A stretch of DNA of 45,271 nt from Alphaproteobacteria bacterium (GCA_028868255.1 JAGWUY010000003.1:1-45271); one strand, 5' to 3'; shown: positions 22,983 through 32,904, counted from the stretch's first letter. The notes: generated by a model from the sequence alone, not told the origin. Numbers and translations: made by a program.

Positions 22983-24713
22983 TCAAATTCTCATGCCTCC
23001 AACGTCACAATGCGCGATGCGCACCGCATTTGGCGTGGCCGCCAATTCTTGGTTGGTCATGCACACCCGCAAACCTGCTTTCTGCGCGCCAGTGACCAGC
23101 CGTTCGAGTTCTTGTGAGCCTTGCAGTGCGCCAAAAACCGTCAGAAGCCGCTCAGCTGACCATTGCGGGTCAATGGCCATCAGCGCCTGCTTGGCCGTTG
23201 CCAATTCATCATTTTGGTTGAGATAGGCCGCATTCATAGCCAAGAAATCATTATTCACGGGTGCGGCCTTGGCAGCCTCCTTGGCGAAAAACATAGACCG
23301 TTCATATTTGCCAGCATAAAAATATGTCGCGTAAAGTGAAGTGGTGTACCAGTAAGGGTAGTTGGGGTTGAGCTTCAATGCTTTCTCAACGTTTTTGACT
23401 GCCGTGTCAGATTGGCCAGCTTGCACCAAAAACATTCCCGTAATAACCAAGATATCAGCATTGGCAGGAGCCAATTTCAAAGCCTTCTGCGCTTCAATCA
23501 ACATTTTGTTTTGATCATGTTGCAGCGCATAGGCCTGTGCTAAAACGGCGTGAGCTTCGCCATCATTTGGATCAAGTTCAACACCCAGCTTGGCTTCTGA
23601 AAGCATCGTCTCAAATGCCGTTCCGTCCTTGTCTTCTCCAAACAGAATTTTCAAGAAATTGTTCCAAGCCAACCCCACATGGGCGCGCGCAAAACCAGGA
23701 TCGATGGCCAGCGACTTTGCAAACATCTCATCTGCAGTCTTGATATAGGCAGCACTCATTTGATGCGAGGCCTCAAGTCCAGCTTGATAAGCATCATAGG
23801 CGCCCCATTGTTGCGAGGGCTTGCGCCGGATGAGGCTGCGAACATTATCCACAGCCACTGCATCGTGGCCAAGCACTGATGTGGCAATGCGGTTGGTAAT
23901 CTCCGCTTCAACGGTGAAAAAATCGTCCCCTTGCCCTTCGAAGCGTTCCGACCAGATGTGGGTGTTGGTTTTGGCGTCAATGAGTTTGGCAGTTGCACGA
24001 AGCCGCCCCGGAAGGGCTTCAAGGCTGCCCTCCAAAACATAATCGACACCCAACGCCTTGCCCACTTCACGAATGTCAACAGCTTTGCCCTTATAGACAC
24101 CCGTTGAATTTCTGGCGATCACTGCAAAATCCTTGGAGTGGGACAGATCGGTGATCACATCTTCAGTCATCATATTAGCGTAACGATCCCCCTGCGGATC
24201 ACCACCAAAATTGGCAAAAGGCAAAACCGCAATTGTTGGCAAAATCGCTGGCTGAGGAGTTGGCCTGAAGGTAAAAGCTGTGAGGGCCAACCCCGCAATC
24301 ACTGCACCAGCGGCAACGCCCCACCAAAACCGACTGCGCATAGATCCGTGAACTGGCAGTCCAGAAGCGGATGTAACTGGCCCCGCAACTGCTGTTTGTG
24401 CCTCAAACAAATAGCCGCGCTTGGGCAAAGTTTTGATTATGATATGACAACTGTCATCCAACGCGCGACGAATCTCTGTAATACATTGAACCAAACTATC
24501 GTCGGTCACGGCCACATCGGGCCACACTTTGGCCATGAGTTGATCTTTGCCCATCACATGGCCAGCATTTTCGTGCAGAGCTTTTAACACCAAAAGCGAC
24601 TGCGCTCGCAGCACAACAACAGTATCAGCCCGTGTACCTACCTCACCACGTTGCCAATCAATATAAATTTTGGGAATGTTCGCTGACAACGACTTGCTCA
24701 GGCGCTCTGACAT
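22983..24713 (-). CDS. Membrane-anchored winged-helix / TolB-like / TPR regulator
   Basis: A CadC/ToxR-like architecture of 576 aa. A cytoplasmic OmpR-type winged helix occupies ~10-105 (LRAQSLLVLKALHENAGHVM, GKDQLMAKVWPDVAVTDDSL, IIIKTLPKRGYLFEA). One transmembrane helix (WWGVAAGAVIAGLALTAF) is at ~130-150. A periplasmic FlgO/TolB-like domain follows (IAVLPFANFGGDPQGDRYAN, YVLEGSLEALPGRLRATAKL), then TPR-type helical repeats to the C-terminus (AEMFAKSLAIDPG-like and KALKLNPNYPYW). Such proteins sense envelope or peptide signals and act on nearby promoters. ATG 24713 (MSERLSKSL) follows GGGGAGA; the open frame to 25058 upstream lacks domain content. It converges on rpoH. Confidence 0.85.
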   Translation of the reverse strand: MSERLSKSLSANIPKIYIDWQRGEVGTRADTVVVLRAQSLLVLKALHENAGHVMGKDQLMAKVWPDVAVTDDSLVQCITEIRRALDDSCHIIIKTLPKRGYLFEAQTAVAGPVTSASGLPVHGSMRSRFWWGVAAGAVIAGLALTAFTFRPTPQPAILPTIAVLPFANFGGDPQGDRYANMMTEDVITDLSHSKDFAVIARNSTGVYKGKAVDIREVGKALGVDYVLEGSLEALPGRLRATAKLIDAKTNTHIWSERFEGQGDDFFTVEAEITNRIATSVLGHDAVAVDNVRSLIRRKPSQQWGAYDAYQAGLEASHQMSAAYIKTADEMFAKSLAIDPGFARAHVGLAWNNFLKILFGEDKDGTAFETMLSEAKLGVELDPNDGEAHAVLAQAYALQHDQNKMLIEAQKALKLAPANADILVITGMFLVQAGQSDTAVKNVEKALKLNPNYPYWYTTSLYATYFYAGKYERSMFFAKEAAKAAPVNNDFLAMNAAYLNQNDELATAKQALMAIDPQWSAERLLTVFGALQGSQELERLVTGAQKAGLRVCMTNQELAATPNAVRIAHCDVGGMRI

Positions 24714-24777
24714 AGTATCCGTCTCCCCGAAGGCGATTATCGCCACATTTTCGTTTTTTTCAAAGAAGTGTTTGTGA

Positions 24778-24804
24778 TTTCGGCATAATTTCGGAAATTT
24801 TCGG
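24778..24804 (-). promoter_or_regulatory. Three helically phased TTTCGG repeats (candidate operator)
   Basis: TTTCGG occurs at 24778, 24789 and 24799, i.e. at 11- and 10-base steps on one face of the helix (CCGAAA on the minus strand). It is 65-90 bases before the winged-helix regulator's start. OmpR-type winged helices bind tandem direct repeats at ~10-11-bp spacing, so autoregulation is plausible. The rest of the 408-bp spacer (24714-25121) has no gene that I can support. Confidence 0.5.
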
Positions 24805-25053
24805 AAGGTCTTCAATATCACATCGGGACGCAATTTTTTCACAGGGGTATGCTTACACTTGTCGATTCTCGGTGGTCTCATTCTCCCCGAAATAGTCTTG
24901 GTTTCAAAAACCAACGCTTTTCGTACCGGGACCAAAGGTTGGCAGTTTGTAGTCGCCGCTACGCTTGAGGGCAGCAAGCAAGAGGCATCATGCAACCACC
25001 TTAAACCGGTGGGGCGACAAATCTGGAGTTTCGCGCAGCGAAACATCGGACAT

Positions 25054-25110
25054 ATCAAGGCCTGTTGTTCAGACCAATCACGCCCCCGGTGTCTGTCAGC
25101 AGGCCTTGAT
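25054..25110. repeat. Long stem-loop between the regulator and CAP-protein genes
   Basis: ATCAAGGCCTG (25054-25064) is perfectly complementary to CAGGCCTTGAT (25100-25110), and inside them CAGAC pairs with GTCTG. It follows the CAP-domain gene's stop by ~12 bases on the minus strand, so it may end or protect that transcript. No T-run follows, which weakens a Rho-independent terminator call. Confidence 0.45.
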
Positions 25111-25121
25111 TATTTGTTCAA

Positions 25122-25721
25122 TCAATAAAGAGTTGTTGCTGGCGACTCTTCAGCGCGCCCAAAGTTGACCTTGACATCCGGCCCGGAAAAAATCTGATCA
25201 GCGTAAAGCACGCCACCTTGCACTACGACGCCTGTAGCCACTTTAACATAGTCGCGGCTCGACAAGGCCTGACGATGCGGCGCACTTTTCACCCATTGTT
25301 CAAAAATCCGGCGCGCAGCATCTGGTGCTTCAGCACCGCCATGTGTCAAGCGCGCCGCATTTTCCCCCATGCTGGGCAAAACCATTGCCCCACCACGTAA
25401 GGCGCGCATTCGCCCATCAAAATCATGCCCCGTACTTGCGTTGTGCCCCATATATTTATGCTGCATCATATCCATTGCGTGGGCGAGGGCTGCCCCCTGC
25501 AGCGCCTCATCTTTGGCTAAAGCAGGCAGGCCTTTGGAGCGACGAAAATTATTTGCTAACTCAAAGAGTTGCATTTCCACAGTAGTCTGCTCCACTGCAC
25601 GTGCTGCATCCGTCAACCGCGAAACCAATGCGACATAAGTTTCGCGTGCGAATGACGGCGTAAAAACTGCAAGGCCTATAAAGGCAATCACAACCGAACC
25701 GAGCAGAATTTTGTAGCGCAT
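25122..25721 (-). CDS. CAP/SCP-domain secreted protein
   Basis: Exported or membrane-anchored protein of 199 aa. It has an N-terminal hydrophobic segment (ILLGSVVIAFIGLAVFTPSF) and a CAP domain at ~50-190: NNFRRSKGLPALAKDEALQG, AHAMDMMQHKYMGHN with candidate metal His, MGENAAR, and FEQWVKSAPHRQALSS. Bacterial CAP proteins are widespread and mostly uncharacterised; metal- or lipid-binding has been proposed. ATG 25721 (MRYKILL) follows AGGAG at a good distance, so the longer frame to 25787 is not used. Confidence 0.82.
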   Translation of the reverse strand: MRYKILLGSVVIAFIGLAVFTPSFARETYVALVSRLTDAARAVEQTTVEMQLFELANNFRRSKGLPALAKDEALQGAALAHAMDMMQHKYMGHNASTGHDFDGRMRALRGGAMVLPSMGENAARLTHGGAEAPDAARRIFEQWVKSAPHRQALSSRDYVKVATGVVVQGGVLYADQIFSGPDVKVNFGRAEESPATTLY

Positions 25722-25812
25722 TTTCAATCTCCTGTTGGCGGCATGAGCAGTTCCAAAAGGTAAAACGCTCTTAACGCGAATCACCATTAACTTTGGTACA
25801 GTGAGATTTGAA

Positions 25813-27237
25813 ATGGAACAAACTGAGGCAAGCGAACTTGATCATCTGCGCAAACTGAATGCGCAGCTCGAAAAGGACATTGCCCATGTGATACGCCATG
25901 ATCAATTGACCGGGCTGATGAATAGAACATCTTTTGTCACTGAAGTTGATCAGATCATGTCAAAGGCTGATTATTCCACCACCAATGCGGCGATCATCGA
26001 AATCGGTATCAGTGGCATCCCGCGCATCGCAGGCTCGCTAGGCCGCCATGTAGCTGATTATGTGATCTCTGCTTTGGCCGCACGTCTAAATGCTATCAAA
26101 GATCAAAATAGCCTTTGCTGCCGATTGGACTATTGGAGCTTTGCGATTTTTATTCCGCTGATCCATGATCCACTGGAAGCCCTGACCACCGCCAAGTCAG
26201 TGATTGAAGCCTTGAGTGTTCCAGTTGATTGGGTCGATAGGCCCCTGAAAATGGAATTGGGTGCTGGCGTCGCCTTGACCGTCGAAGGGCAACACCAAGC
26301 GATAGAGCTTCTCGAAAAAGCTGGACTGGCCTTAAAATCCGCCACAGAAAAAAATGGCGCGGGTTATGCGTTCTTCAATCCGGCCTTGGCGCAAATTGCC
26401 ATGCGCCGAGCCAATGTATTGCAGGCCCTGCAAGAGTCAGCGGATCAACATCAATTCAGTTTGGATTATCAACCTTTTTACTGCACCAAGACGAGCGAGT
26501 TAAAGGGCTTTGAAGCTTTGATGAGAATGAACCACGCGGTGATGGGCACTATCTCGCCGGCAGAGTTTATTCCAGTTGCCGAAGAATCAAGTTTGATCAC
26601 CAAGCTAGGCGCGTGGGCTTTGGCGGAAGCCTGCCGCGAGGCAACCAATTGGCCAAGCCATTTGACTGTAGCCGTAAACATTTCACCAGAACAATTTTAC
26701 AGCGGCAATCTGATCACTGATGTGTACAACGCACTCGAGCTTTCAAGCTTCCCCGCTTATCGACTCGAACTTGAGATTACCGAAGGCACCATGCTAAAGG
26801 ACAGCGAAATGGTGATGTCGCAACTCAGCTCTTTGCGAGACATGGGCTGTGCCATAGTGTTGGATGACTTCGGCACAGGCTATTCCAGCCTCAGTTATTT
26901 GTGGAAGTTTCCTTTTTCAAAATTGAAAATTGATCGCTCCTTCGTCAAAGCCTTGGAAGATACGCATCTGGTGCGGGGCATGCTGCGGTCAATCATAGAT
27001 TTGGCGCGCAATCTGGGTCTTAAGACCACGGCAGAAGGCATCGAGACACCAGATCATGTGGCTGTGTTGAAAGAATTTAAGTGTGACTATATTCAAGGCT
27101 ATCTCACGGGTCGGCCTGCAGCACAAACCGATTTGGCAGCAATTATCTTGAAAAACTATTCCAGCCAACTGCGAGACCAACCTGAGGCCGCTCGGAACAG
27201 CGTGGCCGCCATGCACACAACTTTGCAAGCCCCCTGA
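25813..27237 (+). CDS. Cyclic-di-GMP phosphodiesterase with degenerate GGDEF and intact EAL
   Basis: Protein of ~474 aa. The GGDEF-like domain (~30-195; HDQLTGLMNRTSFVTEV) has lost its active site: where RxGGDEFxI is expected it reads CRLDYWSFAIF. The EAL domain (~205-460) keeps GFEALMRMNH, VAVNISPEQF, ELEITEGTML, IVLDDFGTGYSSLSYL, KIDRSFV, TTAEGIET and QGYLTGRP. So it should hydrolyse cyclic-di-GMP, perhaps tuned by GTP binding to the dead domain. No transmembrane segment or sensory domain precedes it, so it is cytoplasmic. GTG 25801 is an alternative start four codons earlier. Confidence 0.92.
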   Translation: MEQTEASELDHLRKLNAQLEKDIAHVIRHDQLTGLMNRTSFVTEVDQIMSKADYSTTNAAIIEIGISGIPRIAGSLGRHVADYVISALAARLNAIKDQNSLCCRLDYWSFAIFIPLIHDPLEALTTAKSVIEALSVPVDWVDRPLKMELGAGVALTVEGQHQAIELLEKAGLALKSATEKNGAGYAFFNPALAQIAMRRANVLQALQESADQHQFSLDYQPFYCTKTSELKGFEALMRMNHAVMGTISPAEFIPVAEESSLITKLGAWALAEACREATNWPSHLTVAVNISPEQFYSGNLITDVYNALELSSFPAYRLELEITEGTMLKDSEMVMSQLSSLRDMGCAIVLDDFGTGYSSLSYLWKFPFSKLKIDRSFVKALEDTHLVRGMLRSIIDLARNLGLKTTAEGIETPDHVAVLKEFKCDYIQGYLTGRPAAQTDLAAIILKNYSSQLRDQPEAARNSVAAMHTTLQAP

Positions 27238-27250
27238 TTGAGATCATTCT

Positions 27251-28027
27251 GTGACTAAGACCCCAGCGCCGATTCGGCAAATGCCTGTTACCAAAGCATT
27301 CTCACACATTGTGAGCGGTATTGCCCACCACTGGCAAAAAGCCTTGGGCGTGGCGCTGCCTTGGCTGTTGCTTTCAACACTGCTCAATGTGTGGAGCTTT
27401 AAAACCCACCCACCCAGCACAAATCCCATGGCCGATTTCAACCTGAATTGGACAGATTGGGCCATTGTTACCATTAGCCTTATTGCGCAAGCATCAGTGG
27501 CGGTGTCGTGGAATCAGTTCGTTTTCCAAGACAAACCTATGAATTTGGCAGCCGCTTTCCGCGTCGATAAGCCAGTGTGGCTCTATCTCGGCAGGGTGAT
27601 TTTCATTGCCCTGCTCTGCACTGTTCCTTTGGTCGCAATAATCATTTCCGGGGCAGTGCTGCCGCGTATCTTTTTCCCCGTAATTGGGGGTCTGTTTGTC
27701 CAACTCATCGTCTTTGCGCACCGCATGATGATCAGCCTGCCGGGCTTAGCAATTGGAGACACGCAAACCACCGTCAAACACACGATGGAACTGACGCGTG
27801 GCAACAATTTGCGAATCCTCGGCCTCGTCGCCATGGTTTACGCCATGATCCTTGTGGTATTCATGTTGTTCCTCAGCCTAGTGGGAACATTGAATGCTGC
27901 CTCACCCAATTTGGGTCTAGTGGCCAGCTTCATCCTCGGTATTCCGGTGCTGTTCCTGCACCTGATGCTGACAACAAATATGCTCACATCGCTGTACGGA
28001 TATTTCGTCCAAGGAAGAGACTTTTAG
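27251..28027 (+). CDS. Multi-pass membrane protein, function unknown
   Basis: Inner-membrane protein of 258 aa with about six hydrophobic segments ([86 protein letters not shown]). The repeated layout resembles uncharacterised glycerophosphodiester-phosphodiesterase-associated or DUF975-like membrane families, but I cannot assign one. It starts at GTG 27251, 13 bases after the EAL gene, and may be co-transcribed. Its TAG overlaps the end of purA (28024-28027), so the two genes converge tail to tail. Confidence 0.7.
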   Translation: MTKTPAPIRQMPVTKAFSHIVSGIAHHWQKALGVALPWLLLSTLLNVWSFKTHPPSTNPMADFNLNWTDWAIVTISLIAQASVAVSWNQFVFQDKPMNLAAAFRVDKPVWLYLGRVIFIALLCTVPLVAIIISGAVLPRIFFPVIGGLFVQLIVFAHRMMISLPGLAIGDTQTTVKHTMELTRGNNLRILGLVAMVYAMILVVFMLFLSLVGTLNAASPNLGLVASFILGIPVLFLHLMLTTNMLTSLYGYFVQGRDF

Positions 28028-29316
28028 TCGGCAAACGGATCCGTCATCAGGATCGTGTCTTCGCGCTCAGGGGATGTTGACAGCAGTGCAATGGGGCATT
28101 GAATCAACTCTTCGAGATAGCGCACATATTTAACAGCCTGCGCCGGCAGTGCTGACCAAGAGCGAGCGCCCGCCGTTGTGCCCTTCCAGCCGTCAATGCT
28201 TTCATAAATAGGCTTCACTCGGGCTTGTTGATCTTCTGCCGCGGGGAACAGGTCAATGCGCTTGCCATCCAACTCATAACCAACACTGACTTTGATTTCA
28301 TCGAGCCCATCGAGCACATCAAGCTTGGTGAGCGCAATGCCTTGAATGCCAGAGGTTTTGATGGCTTGGCGTACCAGCACCGAATCAAACCACCCCACGC
28401 GCCGCTTGCGGCCTGTGACAGTGCCAAATTCATGCCCGCGCGCGCCAATCCATTCCCCCACATCATTGGCCTGTTCGGTAGGAAATGGGCCAGAACCCAC
28501 ACGCGTGGTGTAGGCTTTGCAGATACCCAACACATAATTCACCGCTGATGGCCCAAGGCCCGAACCCGCTGCGGCCTGCCCCGCCACCGTGTTGGAAGAT
28601 GTCACATAGGGGTATGTGCCGTGGTCAATATCCAAAAGAATGCCTTGCGCGCCCTCAAACAAAATGCGCTTGCCCTCGCGGCGCATGTCATCCAACTTCG
28701 CCCACACGGCATCAGAGAACGGCAAAATCTTCGGCGCAATGTCTTGCAACTGTTTCATCACAGTGGCAGCAGAATGTTCAGGTTTGCCCATGCCGCGCCG
28801 CAATGCATTGTGGTGCGCCAACATGCGGTCAATTTTGGGGCCGAGGGTGGAAAGGTCAGCAAGGTCATTCACGCGAATGGCACGGCGGCCCACCTTGTCT
28901 TCATAGGCAGGCCCAATGCCGCGGCCTGTGGTGCCAATTTTGCCGTCACCAGCAGCTGCTTCACGCATCTGATCAAGCTCTTGGTGAATTGGCAAAATCA
29001 GCGTGGCATTACCGGCAATGCGCAAATTCTCGCGCGAAATGTGAACACCCTGCTTGGTCAGCTTTTCGATTTCAGCAACCAAGGCATAAGGGTCAATCAC
29101 CACGCCATTGCCAACCACAGAAAGCTTGCCCGGCCGCAAAATGCCGGAAGGCAAAAGCGATAGTTTGTAAGTGATACCATTAATCACAAGCGTGTGGCCC
29201 GCATTGTGTCCGCCTTGAAACCGCACCACCACATCGGCGCGTTCCGAAAGCCAGTCTACAATCTTTCCCTTGCCTTCATCGCCCCATTGCGCGCCGACAA
29301 CTGCCACATTGGCCAT
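28024..29316 (-). CDS. purA: Adenylosuccinate synthetase PurA
   Basis: GTP-dependent ligase of 430 aa that joins IMP and aspartate in AMP synthesis. Motifs: [20 protein letters not shown] with the P-loop-like [56 protein letters not shown] and [16 protein letters not shown]. Full length and no anomalies. It is monocistronic as far as seen. The ribosome-binding site before ATG 29316 is weak (GGGGTTTTACC). Confidence 0.98.
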   Translation of the reverse strand: MANVAVVGAQWGDEGKGKIVDWLSERADVVVRFQGGHNAGHTLVINGITYKLSLLPSGILRPGKLSVVGNGVVIDPYALVAEIEKLTKQGVHISRENLRIAGNATLILPIHQELDQMREAAAGDGKIGTTGRGIGPAYEDKVGRRAIRVNDLADLSTLGPKIDRMLAHHNALRRGMGKPEHSAATVMKQLQDIAPKILPFSDAVWAKLDDMRREGKRILFEGAQGILLDIDHGTYPYVTSSNTVAGQAAAGSGLGPSAVNYVLGICKAYTTRVGSGPFPTEQANDVGEWIGARGHEFGTVTGRKRRVGWFDSVLVRQAIKTSGIQGIALTKLDVLDGLDEIKVSVGYELDGKRIDLFPAAEDQQARVKPIYESIDGWKGTTAGARSWSALPAQAVKYVRYLEELIQCPIALLSTSPEREDTILMTDPFAD

Positions 29317-29437
29317 GGTAAAACCCCATTCAGATCAAGCTGACTTTTCACGACACCGTAAAAATCAGACAAGTTGATCTCTCTACAAAAACAAGCACTT
29401 TTGACTTTTCAAGAAAAAGGTCAAAACGCTTACATGA

Positions 29438-29473
29438 CAACGGCTCCAGAGATCATTGCCTCGGGAGCCGTTG
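29438..29473 (-). terminator. Stem-loop after the DUF4139 gene
   Basis: CAACGGCTCC (29438-29447) pairs perfectly with GGAGCCGTTG (29464-29473) around a 16-base loop. It lies just beyond the minus-strand DUF4139 gene end. The T-runs downstream are ~10 and ~17 bases away, so terminator activity is likely but not certain. Confidence 0.5.
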
Positions 29474-29511
29474 CAGGGTCTTACACCAAAGCAGGTGCGG
29501 TGCAACACACT

Positions 29512-31209
29512 TTATTGATTCATACTCAGGTGAACGGCTTCAGGTGCAGTGATTTTATAACCCGTTTTGAGCGTCTTTAAAGCCTTAGGCTCAAGATCAA
29601 AACTCCAAGCCAAAACACCACGCTTTTTGTCCAAATCTGTCACGCTGGCGGGTGTCATGTCGCGGCGGTCTTCCACAGTCACATCGCTCTGGGTGGAAAA
29701 TGGCTTGCGGTCAATCACCGTGACAGGAATCATCACATCATGCAGGTTTTTGACGGTGATATCCCATGCCAACTCTTGCACGTTTGAAGTGGTGATAATG
29801 CCTTCCGTGCTGGAATTGCGCTTCACTTCAGCGCGCTGCACCTTGATCATGTCATCAGCGCCAAAGCCCAACTTGGTGTCTTCGCCTGATGCCAATTGCG
29901 GCAAAAGCCCCTGCCCCACATACATGCCATCGCGGAACAGATTGACCACACCCGGCAAATAGGGCGCATTACCCTTTAAGGTGAAAGCGGCAGTCAGATA
30001 GGCCATGGGGTCAAGCCGGGGCACGGTGACAGCAGTGAGTGCGGCGTCAAACTGATCGGTAGCTATACGCACTTTTTTCGCGGCGCCAGTGTTGTCCACA
30101 CTCACGCGACCTTGAATCAGATAGTTGGCATTGAATCCTGCGAGCTGAATGGTGGCTTCGCGCTGTTTGGCGGGCGCTTCGGCCGCTGCCTTGTCATTTG
30201 CAAGTTTGTTCTTCAATTCTACCACTTTGCCCAACACATCTTTTCGCGCCTGCATGGCCGGGGCAGCAGGTGCCCCCGCTGCATCCATCAACTCACGCCG
30301 CATGCTTTCAGCCATGGCCAATTGCAATGGGTCTTCATTCAGATCAGGAGCAGCGGTTGATCCTGAGGGCTGTGCTGTTGAAAGCGTCATCGCAACATTG
30401 TCCCACACTTCGCCAGTGTTCTGCATGACTTGCGCGCGGCGCACGATTTCCAGCTTTGGCTTTTCACCTTTGGCGGGCAGTGCCAATTTCGCATCATAAA
30501 AGGGTTGCCAGCCTGCACCGCCCGTGCGGTAACTCACTTTGATTTCACCTTTCACAGCAGCATCCGCGGCCACATGAACCGCCACCTGCACGTGCGCGGC
30601 TTGATCAGGCGCCAAGGTCTGTTGCTTCACCTGCAAATCAGCGATTTGTTTATCGATATTGCGCTGGCGCAACTGTGCTTCATGAACTGTTTTGGAAATA
30701 GCCGTCATGCGTGCGCCAACCAAATCCACCAAGCCACCCAACGACGCCGCATCGACAGTCTTCAGAGTCTCGGTGCTGCTGCCGGGTTGTAGCTGCTTAT
30801 CGGCTAGCGACATCAAAAGTTTCCGCTGCGCTTCGGCATCAGCAATGGTTTGATCAAGCCCTATGCGCTCATCACTAAGGCCCTCGATCTGGTCTTGAAT
30901 CGCTTTGCGCTTGGCATCAACATCCTCAGAAGAAAGCTGCAAATACTTTGAATCAACTGATGCAATTTCCAAAGGTGATGTGCCGCTGCCCTCAACACGG
31001 ATCGATTGTGGATCAATCCCACCTGGCAAATCATCGAGCAGCAACGTATGATCACCTGCCTTAATATCAATCGCGCCCACCCGCACAATATCTGCCCCTT
31101 GCGGATAAACCGTTACAGCATCAATATGCGATTGAAGTTTGATATCATCAGCAAAAGCAGGGGCCAGAGCGGTGCTAAAAGCCAGAAGTGACAAATATGC
31201 GAGTTTCAT
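29512..31209 (-). CDS. Secreted DUF4139 / mucoidy-inhibitor-MuiA-like protein
   Basis: Exported protein of 565 aa: signal peptide MKLAYLSLLAFSTALAPAFA, then an N-terminal domain (HIDAVTVYPQGADIVRVGAI, DLPGGIDPQSIRVEGSG). A coiled coil occupies ~85-210 (DVDAKRKAIQDQIEGLSDER). The DUF4139 beta-rich domain starts near VSYRTGGAGWQPFYDAKLAL and ends GVLAWSFDLEPKALKTLKTG. Family members are unassigned; some are named mucoidy inhibitor A. The start at ATG 31209 follows GGGAGA; the frame is open to 31269 without support. It is divergent from another secreted protein, which may share its role. Confidence 0.85.
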   Translation of the reverse strand: MKLAYLSLLAFSTALAPAFADDIKLQSHIDAVTVYPQGADIVRVGAIDIKAGDHTLLLDDLPGGIDPQSIRVEGSGTSPLEIASVDSKYLQLSSEDVDAKRKAIQDQIEGLSDERIGLDQTIADAEAQRKLLMSLADKQLQPGSSTETLKTVDAASLGGLVDLVGARMTAISKTVHEAQLRQRNIDKQIADLQVKQQTLAPDQAAHVQVAVHVAADAAVKGEIKVSYRTGGAGWQPFYDAKLALPAKGEKPKLEIVRRAQVMQNTGEVWDNVAMTLSTAQPSGSTAAPDLNEDPLQLAMAESMRRELMDAAGAPAAPAMQARKDVLGKVVELKNKLANDKAAAEAPAKQREATIQLAGFNANYLIQGRVSVDNTGAAKKVRIATDQFDAALTAVTVPRLDPMAYLTAAFTLKGNAPYLPGVVNLFRDGMYVGQGLLPQLASGEDTKLGFGADDMIKVQRAEVKRNSSTEGIITTSNVQELAWDITVKNLHDVMIPVTVIDRKPFSTQSDVTVEDRRDMTPASVTDLDKKRGVLAWSFDLEPKALKTLKTGYKITAPEAVHLSMNQ

Positions 31210-31414
31210 GTGCGTTCTCCCTTGGGCCGTCATGGCCATTGCGGTCAACAAAAGCGCAACGCGCGGCAATTCTACGGCAGCATCGCGGCAAATATGGACA
31301 AAGCGTAAGATAAGGCGAACCAGTGATCCTCTTTAGGTAGAGTTTCGATTCCCAACAGCTGCGAACTATGGCAATCTACTGCCAGACGGGGCATCCAATA
31401 AGTGAGAACAAAAA

Positions 31415-32896
31415 ATGAAAATCAAATCCGGCTTCTTGTTGTCTTGCGCAATGTTTGCCCTCTGCAGCACCAGTTCGCTGGCCTATGCCGATGAAGATGA
31501 AGCCAATAGATTGCAAGAACTGTTCCAAAACTATCTCACAGACACAGAAGGTGTGGTGTCCGTTGAAACAGAAGGTGACGGCTATAAAGTCACCCTCGAT
31601 TCTGGGCCTTTGACAGCTGAGGCGACCAAGGGTGCCGCCATGAACGACAATGGCGCAACAGATGTTAAACTCACGCCACTTGTGTTCAAATTGGCCAAAT
31701 CTGGTGAAGGCCAATGGGCATTCACAGAAGACCAGCCCATAGAGCTAACAATTTCAGTAAAGGGCCAAAGCGAAATCACCGAAAAAATAGGCTCTCTAAA
31801 GGCCAGTGGCACTTTTGATGAGAAGCTTGGCTATTTCACACAAATGAAGGGTGAGGCCTCTGACATCACGATTTCCAACAAAGTAGCCGATCCGGCCACC
31901 GGCCCCAGCGACAGCTCCGCCACCATCAAATCCATGAAATTTGATCAGACAGGAACAGCCGCTGCCAATGGCGGCGTAGATGTTGTTGCAAAATACACCC
32001 TCGACGGAATGTCAGAAACCATCAATTCTCCGGGTAAGGCCGAAGCAGGAATGCCGCCTCTGAATCTCGTCATCACTGCCGCATCGGGCAGTTATGACAT
32101 CAATGGCAAGGGTGTCAAAGCGTCATCGATGTTGGATCTACTGGCCTTTGCCGTGGCTCATCAAACCAAGGAAGAGGCCATCAAAGATCAGGCTGATTTG
32201 AAGGATGCCCTTACCACGGGTCTTCCCCTATGGGAAAATATGAGTGGCAAAGGCACACTCAGCACCATCTCAATTGCCAGCCCCATGGGCAAAATTGATA
32301 TTGACAGCATTGACGCGTCAATTGATGCCACTGGTGTGGTGAAGGATGGCAAATTCCGCGAGCAGATGGGCCTGAAAGGTATTAAATTGCCGCCAACCTT
32401 AGTACCGCCTTGGGCCACCAAGCTCGTTCCCAAAAATGTAAATTTTGATTTCACGGTATCAGGCTTTGATCTGGATGCACCAGCCAAATTGTTGCTGACC
32501 CAGCTAGACCTATCAAAGGAACCACCCGTTCCAGCTGGCTTTGAACAGGTCTTGTTGCCGGCATTTCTGCCAAAAGGGGTTGTTGATGTGATCCTTAACC
32601 CCACCACAGTGGAAAATGAAACCTACAGCGTGAAGATGGAGGGCTCATTGGCAGCAGGGCCAGCTGCCCAGCCCACGGGCAAGGCCACCATTTCAGCCAA
32701 AGGTCTTGATGAGATTATGAAGGTTGTTCAGGCTGCCCCACCTGAAGCGGGCCTTGGCCAATCTGTTGCCGTCATCATCGCTGCAAAAGGCATCGGCAAG
32801 ACGGGACCTGATGGTGCGCTAACATGGGATGTGCAGTCCACACCCGATGGCAAAATTACCATCAACGGCATCGACCCAAATACATTGGGGAAGTAA
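31415..32896 (+). CDS. Large secreted protein of unknown function (possibly DUF2125-like)
   Basis: Exported protein of 493 aa with signal peptide MKIKSGFLLSCAMFALCSTS, cleaved near AYADEDEA. The mature part is acidic and beta-rich, with repeated amphipathic strands (KVTLDSGPLTAEATKGAAMN; SEITEKIGSLKASGTFDEKL; TLSTISIASPMGKIDIDSID). Cys is nearly absent. Strand-loop patterns recall periplasmic lipid-transfer-like or DUF2125 proteins, but I cannot confirm a family. It is separated from the divergent DUF4139 gene by ~205 bp. Good codon use and full length support a real gene. Confidence 0.65.
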   Translation: MKIKSGFLLSCAMFALCSTSSLAYADEDEANRLQELFQNYLTDTEGVVSVETEGDGYKVTLDSGPLTAEATKGAAMNDNGATDVKLTPLVFKLAKSGEGQWAFTEDQPIELTISVKGQSEITEKIGSLKASGTFDEKLGYFTQMKGEASDITISNKVADPATGPSDSSATIKSMKFDQTGTAAANGGVDVVAKYTLDGMSETINSPGKAEAGMPPLNLVITAASGSYDINGKGVKASSMLDLLAFAVAHQTKEEAIKDQADLKDALTTGLPLWENMSGKGTLSTISIASPMGKIDIDSIDASIDATGVVKDGKFREQMGLKGIKLPPTLVPPWATKLVPKNVNFDFTVSGFDLDAPAKLLLTQLDLSKEPPVPAGFEQVLLPAFLPKGVVDVILNPTTVENETYSVKMEGSLAAGPAAQPTGKATISAKGLDEIMKVVQAAPPEAGLGQSVAVIIAAKGIGKTGPDGALTWDVQSTPDGKITINGIDPNTLGK

Positions 32897-32904
32897 AAGT
32901 ATCT

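Noticed and set aside
25054-25110. Integron attC site
   Set aside because: It lacks the RYYYAAC/GTTRRRY core boxes and no integrase or cassette array is near.
28485-29174. 229-aa plus-strand open frame opposite purA
   Set aside because: It is fully antisense to a complete purA, is rich in Cys, His, Pro and Gln without domain pattern, and has no ribosome-binding site. It is a shadow frame.
29374-29580. 68-aa plus-strand frame between purA and the DUF4139 gene
   Set aside because: It crosses a hairpin and runs into the 3' end of the opposite gene, with no family features or good ribosome-binding site.
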